DNA of 64,000 nt from Meghimatium bilineatum (Eukaryota; Mollusca; Gastropoda; Stylommatophora; Philomycidae): contig CM067311.1 in the NCBI GenBank assembly GCA_034231615.1, forward strand, positions 9,549,746 through 9,613,745, given 5' to 3'. Positions 32,935-42,368 of the stretch are shown one piece after another (the stretch's first letter is position 1; the number at the start of each line of letters is the position of its first letter). Both the position numbers and the translations under genes were made by a program. Below the pieces are notes generated by a model. The model was not told the origin of the DNA. It made no database searches and saw nothing but the letters and a program-made list of their open reading frames with translations.

Positions 32935-34405
32935 TGATTATAGTGAATACATTTATAACAACACTCATTATAGTGAATACATTTATAACAACACTCATTA
33001 TAGTGAATACATTTATGGTAACATTCATTATAGTGAATACATTTATGGTAACATTCATTATAGTGAATACATTTATGGTAACATTCATTATAGTGAATAC
33101 ATTTATGGTAACATTCATTATAGTGAATACATTTATGGTAACATTCATTATAGTGAATACATTTATGGTAACATTCATTATAGTGAATACATTTATAGCA
33201 ACATTCATTATAGTGAATACATTTATGGTAACATTCATTATAGTGAATACATTTATGGTAACATTCATTATAGTGAATACATTTATGGTAACATTCATTA
33301 TAGTGAATACATTTATGGTAACATTCATTATAGTGAATACATTTATAGCAACACTCATTATAGTGAATACATTTATAGCAACATTCATTATAGTGAAAAC
33401 ATTTATGGTAACATTCATTATAGTGAATACATTTATAGCAACATTCATTATAGTGAATACATTTATGGTAACATTCATTATAGTGAATACATTTATAGCA
33501 ACATTCATTATAGTGAATACATTTATGGTAACATTCATTATAGTGAATACATTTATAGCAACATTCATTATAGTGAATACATTTATAGCAACACTCATTA
33601 TAGTGAATACATTTATAGCAACACTCATTATAGTGAATACATTTATAGCAACATTCATTATAGTGAATACATTTATGGTAACATTCATTATAGTGAATAC
33701 ATTTATGGTAACATTCATTATAGTGAATACATTTATAGCAACATTCATTATAGTGAATACATTTATAGCAACATTCATTATAGTGAATACATTTATGGTA
33801 ACATTCATTATAGTGAATACATTTATAGCAACATTCATTATAGTGAATACATTTATGGTAACATTCATTATAGTGAATACATTTATAGCAACATTCATTA
33901 TAGTGAATACATTTATAGCAACATTCATTATAGTGAATACATTTATGGTAACATTCATTATAGTGAATATATTTATGGTAACATTCATTATAGTGAATAC
34001 ATTTATAGCAACATTCATTATAGTGAATACATTTATAGCAACATTCATTATAGTGAATACATTTATGGTAACATTCATTATAGTGAATACATTTATAGCA
34101 ACATTCATTATAGTGAATACATTTATGGTAACATTCATTATAGTGAATACATTTATAGCAACATTCATTATAGTGAATACATTTATGGTAACATTCATTA
34201 TAGTGAATACATTTATAGCAACATTCATTATAGTGAATACATTTATAGCAACATTCATTATAGTGAATACATTTATAACAACATTCATTATAGTGAATAC
34301 ATTTATAACAACATTCATTATAGTGAATACATTTATAACAACATTCATTATAATGAATACATTTATAACAACATTCATTATAGTGAATACATTTATGGTA
34401 ACATT
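32935..34405. repeat. 30-bp minisatellite, about 49 units
   Basis: The unit is TTATAGTGAATACATTTATG plus GTAACATTCA. A second unit type has TAGCAAC in place of TGGTAAC, a third near both ends has TAACAAC, and there are stretches of alternation. Both strands are open for about 500 codons, because 30 is divisible by three and the unit lacks stops in those frames. No start context, domain or flanking gene supports coding. Confidence 0.96.
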
Positions 34406-34504
34406 GCTTATGTTAACATGCAGTACTTTTCAGAATCCTCATTAACTTACTCTTTAATGTATATAATTGTACATAGTGAATTTTGATTATTATATACCAC
34501 AAAA

Positions 34505-34660
34505 TGATGGATATGTTGGGCCATTGGTGCAAATAAAACAGCGACACAACGCATTTCCATTTTCTGGACAACTACATCCTGCTGGAAATCTAGTAGGACC
34601 ATTGCCCTGCTACAAGAGAAAACTAGCAGAAGTTTGAGAATGAACGCTGAAGAAGATTAT
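34505..34660 (+). repeat. SINE-like family A copy
   Basis: GATGGATATGTTGGGCCATT, TGCAAATAAAACAGCGACAC, GGAAATCTAGTAGGACCATT and AGTTTGAGAATGAACGCTGA, then AGAAGAT, follow the family A order. Confidence 0.8.
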
Positions 34661-34698
34661 TATATGATTATTTCATCGATCTGGACCAATTTGTTTTG

Positions 34699-34873
34699 TG
34701 GTGGAATCCCTCTACAGTGGCATCCTTTTATAACACATTTTTCTATTTAACGAAAAAAATTTGAAAATCCCCAATTATATGTTTTTCCTTTATTACTTGT
34801 GCTGTATATAGTGCATTTTAGTTATGACATATTTTGTCAGTATAGATCAAGTTGTGATAATGGGATTTGACCG
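34699..34873. mobile_element. pogo/Tc1-like MITE, copy 2
   Basis: In the opposite orientation to 26307-26495. GGTGGAATCCCTCTACAGTG at the left and ATGGGATTTGACCG then TA at the right are the matching termini. The TA is retained only on the right side. Confidence 0.65.
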
Positions 34874-34875
34874 TA

Positions 34876-35394
34876 TAAGGATTCCTCTGTATTGTTATGA
34901 TAGAATTCTAGTTATTTGTTATATTCAAACTAATTTATTGCTATTGTTAATTTGTTACCGTTGAAATTGTAGCTGTATTTGTTATTAGATAATAAATTAT
35001 GTATAATGATGAGGAAATAAGAATTGATATAATCAATAGAATGTAACATTTTTTGCTCTGGCCTTTATTAATGGTGTTGATGTGTAGGTCACTAATTATT
35101 ACAATTGGTATGATACATTCTATATGTTGATGACAAAAAAGCTGTTACAGTCTATATTGTAAGTTGTTACTGTACTCTCTTCCATACAACTGCGTAGCAC
35201 TCAATAAAATGTACACATGAATAAATTAAATTTAACACTTTACTGGTTGGTTTACAAAAATTGTTTATTTTGTTGGCAACATTGTTTCTAAAATTGTTGC
35301 CATGAAGTTCATTAGAAAGTACAGCATGCCAGATCTAACATTAAGTGCACAGAAATGTATCTGTAATCTTAAAAAGCTCCCCAAAAAAACACCA
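34876..35394. other. Intergenic sequence, nothing recognised
   Basis: AT-rich sequence with no coding or repeat signal. Confidence 0.45.
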
Positions 35395-35662
35395 TATGTT
35401 GTCTGGTCTAAAATGGAGGCACAGAATAAGCATTACTGCAGCTTGCCATGCATGGTTTAAGAGGTGACTGAGGAGTTTTGGGGGTGGGTTGGCAGTGCCA
35501 TTTCATAGAGGGTTAGTGACCAAGAAGCCATACTGAAGTTGAAAGTTTCAGGCCGAAATGCACAGATATCGCAGCTAAGATGTAAGCCATGATACAGTCC
35601 TTTCTGCTCTCTGGGTTTTATCCTGAAAAACTGCAGGAGTTTGAGAATGAATACATAATAAG
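35395..35662 (+). repeat. SINE-like family B copy
   Basis: A diverged copy. GAGGTGACTGAGGAGTTTTG, GCCATACTGAAGTTGAAAGT, TTCAGGCCGAAATGCACAGA and ATCGCAGCTAAGATGTAAGC, then TGCAGGAGTTTGAGAATGAA. Confidence 0.75.
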
Positions 35663-35894
35663 ATGCACAAATCTTCAATTGTTATTCCAAGAGTGATTTT
35701 TTCCTTCAGTTTTTGAAATTGGCAAACTTTCCATCAGATCTTCGCATGCAGAAATAGGGATCTATTTCTTGAATTTAGCAGCAATTTCCATTCATTCTGA
35801 AAATTGTTTAGTTTACTCTCAGTTGCAATCTTACTTCAGACTGATGATTGATTAATCAAGCATCAATCAATCATTGATCTAATCTATCTATATA

Positions 35895-36130
35895 TTCACC
35901 GTTTAGTTCCCTGAGGAGCAGAGGTCTCCATCTTGTCCCATTTGTAACTATTGCTTCCAGCTCTTTCTATGCTCTACCAAACCTTTGTGCCTCTGTATCT
36001 AATTCTTTCCTCCGGGTATTTCTTGGTCTTCCTCTGTCTTCCTCTTCCCCTGTGGGTCCCAGAACAATGTCTGTCTTACACTGCTGTCGCTGGTCTTCTT
36101 AATGTATTTCCTATCCATCTTCAGTCACAA
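35895..36130 (-). pseudogene. LINE C-terminal fragment (RGRPRNTxR type)
   Basis: On the minus strand EEEDRGRPRNTRRKELDTEA, then ELEAIVTNGTRWRPLLLREL. This is the LINE C-terminus with an RGRP..TWRR-like box and a W+.L...L end. One stop lies in frame. Confidence 0.6.
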
Positions 36131-36275
36131 TCGAGGCCAACTCCCTTCAAGTGAAGATGGGACCATCCCCTATATTGAGCTGGACTACAGTCCTGCCCAA
36201 GCAAGCACATGTGCTGAAGTCGGAGATACCAGGTCGAGATACGCACTAATAGTATACAACCCGACTATTTAACAT
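36131..36275 (+). repeat. SINE-like family D copy
   Basis: TATTGAGCTGGACTACAGTC, CTGCCCAAGCAAGCACATGT and GCTGAAGTCGGAGATACCAG match the family D copy inserted in the MITE at 13476-13798. Confidence 0.7.
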
Positions 36276-37058
36276 GTTGCGAATGAGTAGATCGGATAGC
36301 ACATTCTCCTTAGTTCATCATACACTGGAGTTAGATATGATAATACATCACAAGTGTATGCAACTTTAAACCAAGTGACCTAAACAGATAAATCACTCAT
36401 CAGGAAACAACACAGAGCAGAAGATGTAGGGCTGTGGCAATATAAGACAAATGCTGGTATAAATGGAAATAGGTTAAAGTGACCAATTGTGAGAATGACA
36501 TACTAATAACGAAACACATTGACAGACGACGTTTTGAGTAAAAAGCCTTCATCAGTATGGTAAACTTGTAACAACCAACAATGTTCCTACAGGAAAACAC
36601 ACCTATAGTATGATGGGAATATAGGCATAATTCTCGTTCCTGTTCATCTTGTGAGTTTGTCGATGTCATCAAGAACCTGGCTTAATATTGAGAAAACGTG
36701 AAGAGACATGAAAACCAGGTAAATTTATTATTGCTGTTAAATAGCTATTTAACACATCGTATCTATGGCGTGCCCAGTTCCGTGGCGGCAAGATTCAGAG
36801 CCCGTCTTTGACAACTAAGGTATTAGGTTCAAACACATCGCAGATGATTCATCGCAATCATTGTCGATGATTGTCATGGCAGACGATTGTCACAAGTTTA
36901 CGTTTGTCTTCTGAGAACTCTTCATTGTTTCCTATGAATGATATTACTTAGTACACTGCCGGGTCGCTAAGCCAGTCACAGTATCGTTTCAGTGACTCTA
37001 AATGGTTAAACAGTGTTCTAATTTATCCTATTCAGAAAATAAATCACATAGTCCTTCA
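36276..37058. other. Intergenic sequence with a hammerhead-like motif
   Basis: Mostly unrecognised. On the minus strand CTGATGAAGGC lies at 36545-36555 and AAAACGTC at 36528-36535, which resembles hammerhead ribozyme core spacing known from Penelope-like elements but with a mismatched stem. Confidence 0.35.
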
Positions 37059-37194
37059 TATGTAAAACACAACTATTCGATCACTAACCCAAACCCTAAA
37101 ATAAATTAATATTTCAATTATTAAATGATGCACATGAAATTTACAGATAAGATAAATAACTCGACTATGTGGTGGCGTCTACTTGTACTGTACC
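37059..37194. mobile_element. Foldback element, right half only
   Basis: TATGTAAAACACAACTAT, CTAACCCAAACCCTAAAATA, TTATTAAATGATG and GGTGGCGTCTACTTGTACTG match the right arm of the element at 22752-23008. Confidence 0.75.
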
Positions 37195-37445
37195 AAATGG
37201 CCTACTAAAATGGATAAATAAACATTTTTTGAAAAGATAACCCCCTCCCCAATTTCCTCTTATAGAAGACGTATCCACATCCCTGCGTGCTAATGCCAAT
37301 ACTGACCATGGATCGTATACCGATTGATGTGTGGATCATCTTACTTGAAGGAAGAAAGGACAGTGATCCCGATTGATGCCAATCTGCTTTGTAGACCCTC
37401 CAAAACCCACACACACATGAATGGCTTATTATAATGACTATCACA

Positions 37446-37619
37446 CAATGGCATAGCGTGGGTCAATGGCGCCCGGGGCGGAATCATAATTTTCCGCCCT
37501 TGTGACATTAAAAAAATATGGCAGTGATTGGGAAAGCCTGGACGAAAATAAAATTGCCGCCCTCCCGATGATGCCGCCCGGGGCGGTCCGCACCTCCGCC
37601 CCCTCTCGCTACGCCACTG
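37446..37619. mobile_element. hAT-like MITE
   Basis: A 174-bp element. The left end CAATGGCATAGCG and right end CGCTACGCCACTG are inverted repeats of CARTGGCRTAGCG type. They are flanked by CTATCACA (37438-37445) and CTATCAGA (37620-37627), an 8-bp duplication with one mismatch, as in hAT elements. The interior is GC-rich with CCGCCCGGGGCGG on both arms, unlike its AT-rich surroundings. Confidence 0.75.
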
Positions 37620-37627
37620 CTATCAGA

Positions 37628-38059
37628 ACTAAACAACACATCAAAACAAGTGTTTCTCCAGTGAATTCCAGACCATTTACAAATGTTTCGAAATGAGAAG
37701 ACCAGCTATCAAAAACTGAAATTAACTGCTAACAATAGATGGACATATAAGAGTCAATATCTTTTTCTGAAAATGGAATTCATCATTTAAGATCGATTAA
37801 CATAGAATGTTAGCCTTAATCAATTCCTCCTACCATCTCCTCCTCACAGGCATATGTGTAGTATATTACTTGTTTCGTTTGTTGTCTGTCGTCCTAATTG
37901 AAGGCATTTAGTTGAAATATCGTCTCCCTGTGTCTCGTCACTAGTATGTTTTATTTACAAATATTCGTAATACTTGTGCCTATTTTCGTTCATGTTTACT
38001 TTGCCATGTGTTACAACAGCCCTCAAATTTCCAGTATCGGATTGTTTTCAGAGACTGGA
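37628..38059. other. Intergenic sequence, nothing recognised
   Basis: No element recognised. An open frame begins at 37946 with a hydrophobic start, but its later part is retroelement-like. Confidence 0.4.
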
Positions 38060-38930
38060 GTTTTATCTCAAAAAGACATATCAAAGCTTGGAAGAACGGA
38101 ACAAACAATTATTTATAGATTGAGACTCTGTAGACAGCTTACAGACCTACCTGAAATTGACAGTCCCTTAAAGTCTGTACTAGAACAAACGCATTGGAGT
38201 GAAAGGTATGGAATACCAATATACATTCAGACCCACTTAAAAGTAATACTAAGCGAGGGCGAACAGGAAAGTGTGTAGCGAAGGATTCACCCTGTTTCCT
38301 GGACGATGAATATCCACAAGACATATGGGTCAGAGCATACACAGATGGGTCAGCACAGAATGCAGTGAGGAATGGACGTGCAGGTGTATAGGCTATATAG
38401 ACTATCCACACAAGTCTAGAGATATGATTAGAACACCAACAGGGAAATTCTGCAATAAGTATGATGCAGAAATCCAGGCAATCAGGATGGCAACTGGGAA
38501 ACTCCAACCCTTGCCAACAGCCCAAGGTATTCCTGACAACTACAACGTCAGTGCTTCAAGCTCTCCAGTCTGGAAAACTAACAGAATTACAAAAACTACT
38601 CAATGAACCGTCTTACTAGTATATGTAACTATGCAGTGGATACCCTTTCACTGTGGAATACCAGGAAAGGAAAAAGCAGACCAACTGGCTGCCGAAGACC
38701 AACCAATCACCTACCATCAGATAAAACACAGATGATAAAGTCAATAAGAAAGCCACAAACACCAACACAAGATGACTATCACATTATGAACAGATCAGAA
38801 CAAGTTATAATTCTACGCCTCAATACGGGACACAACCGACTCCGCAGTCACGTGTACACAAAATTCAAGATTGACAACACGGCCATGTGGACAGGCAGCA
38901 CAGAGTGCCAAAATTCAGGAGTATTCTGAG
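38060..38930 (+). pseudogene. RNase H-domain retroelement remnant (copy H1)
   Basis: The plus strand in several frames gives a linker reading IYRLRLCRQLTDLPEIDSPL, then RAYTDGSAQNAV (YTDGS at 38338-38352, the first RNase H catalytic Asp). KYDAEIQAIRMATGKL (catalytic Glu region), HCGIPGKEKADQLA at 38649-38690 (last RNase H motif) and RLNTGHNRLRSHVYTKFKID follow. This is the end of a LINE ORF2 with an RNase H domain. Stops and frameshifts at several points show it is dead. It is homologous to the remnant at 18484-19430. Confidence 0.8.
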
Positions 38931-38959
38931 TATGAAACGCTGAGGCAGACATATTGGCC

Positions 38960-39350
38960 AGTGGAAACAACACTGGAATCAAAGCTCTATGGGCCTCTGA
39001 GGAAAAGAGTTCGGCAGTGCTATATAATACCTATATTAACATATGCGAGTCTTGGACAATAAACAAACTGGAAAGTAAGAAATTAGAGGCAATAGAAATG
39101 TGGTTCTACCGAAAAATGCTGATAATACCATGCATGGACTGTTACAGAAACGAATGTGGAGTTGTTGAAAGATTCAATTGTGAAACGGACATATGAAATA
39201 ATATAATAGAAAGACAATCTTCATTTCTACCGAAAAATGCTGATAATACCATGCATGGACTGCTACAGAAACGAATGTGGAGTTGTTGAAAGATTCAATT
39301 GTGAAACGGACATATGAAATAATATAATAAAAAGACAATCTTCATTTTTA
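38960..39350 (+). pseudogene. LINE RT thumb fragment with a 131-bp tandem duplication
   Basis: YIIPILTYAS, then SWTINKLESKKLEAIEMWFY and RKMLIIPCMDCYRNE. This is the RT C-terminal segment of another LINE type (compare 378-1130 minus). The part from 39104 is repeated in tandem at 39235, a unit of 131 bp with very few differences. Confidence 0.7.
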
Positions 39351-39469
39351 TTTACCACTGCATGAGACAGGCACGGCAACAAAGGTGTGGATACTGGAGA
39401 TACAATGATCGCCTACCCGATGATGTAAAAAATTCAGGAGTTTTATTTAATCTTAATCAAAAATAAAAT

Positions 39470-39474
39470 AAAAA
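39470..39474 (-). terminator. Probable Pol III terminator of tRNA-Leu
   Basis: Five Ts on the minus strand start 5 bases after the tRNA 3' end, with further T runs beyond. Confidence 0.6.
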
Positions 39475-39478
39475 TTAC

Positions 39479-39561
39479 TAGTACGGGTGGGGTTCGAACC
39501 CACGCGGAAATAATTCCATTGGATCTTAAGTCCAACGCCTTAACCACTCGGCCACCGTACT
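39479..39561 (-). tRNA. tRNA-Leu (anticodon TAA)
   Basis: An 83-nt type II tRNA gene on the minus strand. The 7-bp acceptor stem AGTACGG/CCGTACT is perfect, with discriminator A. The D arm is GGCCGAGTGGTTAAGGC. The anticodon arm is TTGGA-CTTAAGA-TCCAA, giving anticodon TAA and reading UUA codons. The variable arm is long (GGAATTATTTCC), as in leucine tRNAs, and the T arm is GTGGGTTCGAACCCCAC. The Pol III B box GGTTCGAACCC is intact and there is no intron. A T5 run (minus strand of 39470-39474) just downstream can serve as the Pol III terminator. I see no mismatch that would make it a pseudogene. Confidence 0.95.
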
Positions 39562-39610
39562 CAGATATGTATTTGTTCAATGCAAAGTATTAAAAGATGA
39601 GTCCGATAGT

Positions 39611-39671
39611 TTCTCCACGTATCGGCTCAGAAACCTTGAAAAAGGTTCAATTTGAGCCGATACGTGGAGAA
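39611..39671. repeat. 19-bp perfect inverted repeat near the tRNA
   Basis: TTCTCCACGTATCGGCTCA at 39611-39629 and its exact complement at 39653-39671 flank a loop with a second small stem (AACCTT...AAGGTT). It lies 50 bp upstream of the tRNA 5' end. The right part, TTTGAGCCGATACGTGG, resembles the GCCGAAACGT part of hammerhead/Penelope-like termini, with changes at key positions. Confidence 0.7.
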
Positions 39672-39674
39672 TTG

Positions 39675-40439
39675 TCCTGTTTAGTTTTATTGTATGTTTT
39701 TTTATATATAATTTTTTAAAATATTTTTTATTAATAGGCAAGGTAAGTGTTTTAGTAACCTGTTTATTCATTTTGCTTGACACAAAAAGGATCATTCGGT
39801 CAGACCAAATACTGCATTATAATACACAACATTGACTTATTTGTTGCATTTACTTTGTATTATGATTTATGCAGCCGTTAACCCACTGCTACCTTGCAGT
39901 TAGGACCTTGCCAACGGAGTACAGAAACCGACAGAAGGCAACGGGAAACCCCTGTCCGTACTTCGCAAGGAAATTCATATTTCTGCATTTCTATTTATAT
40001 TTCTGGTGACGTCATCACGACAACATGGCGTGTTTTCTTTCAGTGAAGCAGGGATCTATGTTATGTATTATATTCAGTGAATTAATATGCAGTGGACACT
40101 GTGTCGGGATAATATCTTGAAGGTTACTTCGTTAATGGATTAAAAGATAACATAGTGAAGGTATTATCAAGTTTAGAAGTCTTTATGTAGATGCGTACGA
40201 AGTAAGGTTGTGACCTAGTAGTGAGGTAGCGATGCGCGAAGTTCAAACGTGATGATGTAGTGTCAACATCAGCAAAGTGCGATGAAGATGGAGAGAGAAA
40301 ACACATCCATGTAACCACATCATAAGGACAGCTGGAGAAGAGATGTTCACCACAAGTTAAACCTTTTGCCCACTGAAATACTACAATGGATTAGTTATTA
40401 GGTATGTACACTATGTAACTTAAGGTAACTATGTCGTAA
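39675..40439. other. Intergenic sequence, unassigned
   Basis: It contains a moderately GC-rich block (about 39875-39975) with CAACGGGAAACCCCTGTCCG that looks like an old repeat. No gene is recognised. Confidence 0.4.
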
Positions 40440-41975
40440 TTATTCTTCGCACACCGGGCAAGTCAGGTGCTCAGATCTCCGCTTCAGTAAATCTCTCAGG
40501 GTATAACGGCTGATGGTTCCGGTTTTATGTTGGTTCACTGCTCTTTTGGAAATCTTTGTCAGGGGTTCTCTACGGGCCGCACCCATCCTCACTCCCAGTT
40601 CGCGTATTCTCGATATTGACTCATACTCATTCATCTCAAAATCCTCTGATCGTGAGGATTCACGAAGAGCAATGAGTATGTCTGTTCCGGTTCGGTCCAT
40701 AGGCTGACCGTCTGTTGTGGTGGCGAGGCTAGCTAATTGGTCGGCTCGTTCGTTTCCCTTCACGCCTGTGTGTCCGGGGACAAAAATAAGCATGAGTCTT
40801 CGTAGTGATGCCCACATTTCTGCTCTCTCAAATGACTCCGCCCATTCCCTACGTACATCACCTGTTTTGACTTTCTGAATCATATTCAGAGTCACTTAGT
40901 ATGCACGCATGGGAATAGGCTTGCGGTTCCAGCCAGTTAAGCGCCTGCTTTACTGCGAATACTTCCATTGTTAGGCTGCTTGTTGTTCGGTAAAGGCACC
41001 ACTGGCTTCATGTACTGTTCTTCCTTTTGATCTGGCAATAAAGGCCCATGCGCATCGGTGGTGACGGATGACCGACCCATCCGTGTAGATCACATCTTTG
41101 TCATCGGTATTCTTGCAGATTAGTGCCTTGACCTCAGCTCACGGGGCTGAGTTCCCTGCACTCTCTATTGAGTGTAATGATGGTCTTGACTGCCTCTTGA
41201 AGGACCGTAGGAATAGGTATCCATTCCTTGTCAGGAGTTATGTCTTCTGGGGCACAGATATGTTTAACGGTATCCTTGGCCCGACCCATCCACGATTTGT
41301 CTCTCTTTATCCTGCTTCCCTTAACACGTGGGAGCTCGTTGTGTAGTGGTGGTCTATATCAGAACTCACCCTGAGGTATGTGCGGGCACACCACATATCA
41401 ATTCTATGCTCGGAAAATCAAGGAGAAATCTCATAGCCGCAAGGGTGTGTCCCTTGTGCAACCAAGGATGATCCGCATCACTTCGTTTTGAATTCTTTCC
41501 AGCCTCTCAATCTGTGTGTCACTGGCGGTGATAATGGCACCTGCATATTCAATGACAGGTAGTACAAGAGCCTCATATAAGATTACGAGCTGTGGTTGTT
41601 TAGTCGCTGCTATCACTCTCAGAGCTGAAAGTCATTTACGGGCGTTTGCGATAACATCATCAGCGTGTTCCCAGAAACACAGACTACGATCAAATCGCAC
41701 ACCCAGGTATTGTAAGGATGAGGTCCTGATTACATCAAACCCTCTCATCTTTACCGTCGGTGTCGTAGACTTTAAGATGTGATTGTTAAGAGAGAACCAT
41801 GTCACCGCAGCTTTCTCTTGGTTCAGTGCCCCAGAATCATCACACCAGAAGGCGATACGGTCTAGCTCATTCTGCAGTGATTCGACAGTTTCTTTTTTAT
41901 CCCTTCCCTGTCTGTATATCAGGATGTCATCCGCAAAGGACAGTGTTTTACCTCTTTCGTCGAGCCCAGTAAAGT
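40440..41975 (-). pseudogene. Non-LTR retrotransposon ORF2: RT end plus RNase H
   Basis: On the minus strand the frame opens at the satellite junction with TLSFADDILIYRQGRDKK. The catalytic FADD is at 41926-41937 (RT palm motif C). The thumb follows (FWCDDSGALNQ and VRFDRSLCFWEHADDV, then VLPVIEYAGAI). An RNase H domain comes next, with YTDGS at about 41073-41087, a glutamate region (MEVFAVKQALNWLEP) and VPGHTGVKGNERADQLA near 40740-40785. The frame continues to CPVCEE at 40442, a Cys motif. A stop at 41632-41634 and at least two frameshifts between 40890 and 41000 show decay. The 5' half, including endonuclease, is missing; the break is the 63-bp array. RT plus RNase H is typical of I/R1/LOA-type LINEs. 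Confidence 0.85.
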
Positions 41976-42368
41976 GATGTCATTAGTATTTCATTTCTCT
42001 GAGATTTATCTATATTTCTGCTTAAATAACTCAATTAAAATGTCATTAGTATTTCATTCCTCTGATATTTATCTATATTTCTGCTTAAATAACTCAAGTA
42101 AAATGTCATTATTATTTCATTTCTCTGAGATTTATCTATATTTCTGCTTAAATAACTCAAGTAAAATGTCATTAGTATTTCATTCCTCAGAGATTTTTCT
42201 ATATTTCTGCTTAAATAACTCAAGTAAAATGTCATTAGTATTTAATTTCTCTGAGATTTATCTATATTTCTGTTTAAATAACTCAAGTAAAATGTCATTA
42301 GTATGTCATTCTTCTATAATTTATCTATATTTCTGCTTAAATAACTCAAGTAAAATGTCATTACCGGT
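41976..42368. repeat. 63-bp minisatellite, about 6 units
   Basis: The unit contains AATGTCATTAGTATTTCATT, TCTCTGAGATTTATCTATAT and TTCTGCTTAAATAACTCAAG. It joins the LINE remnant on the left and the large satellite on the right. The 142-codon open frame is a 21-residue repeat artefact. Confidence 0.93.

Noticed and set aside
32888-34445. Open frames of about 500 codons on both strands
   Set aside because: They consist only of a 10-residue repeat from a 30-bp array without stops; no domain, start context or splice evidence.
37946-38278. Secreted protein with a signal peptide
   Set aside because: The hydrophobic start is followed by a retroelement linker that continues into the RNase H remnant in other frames.
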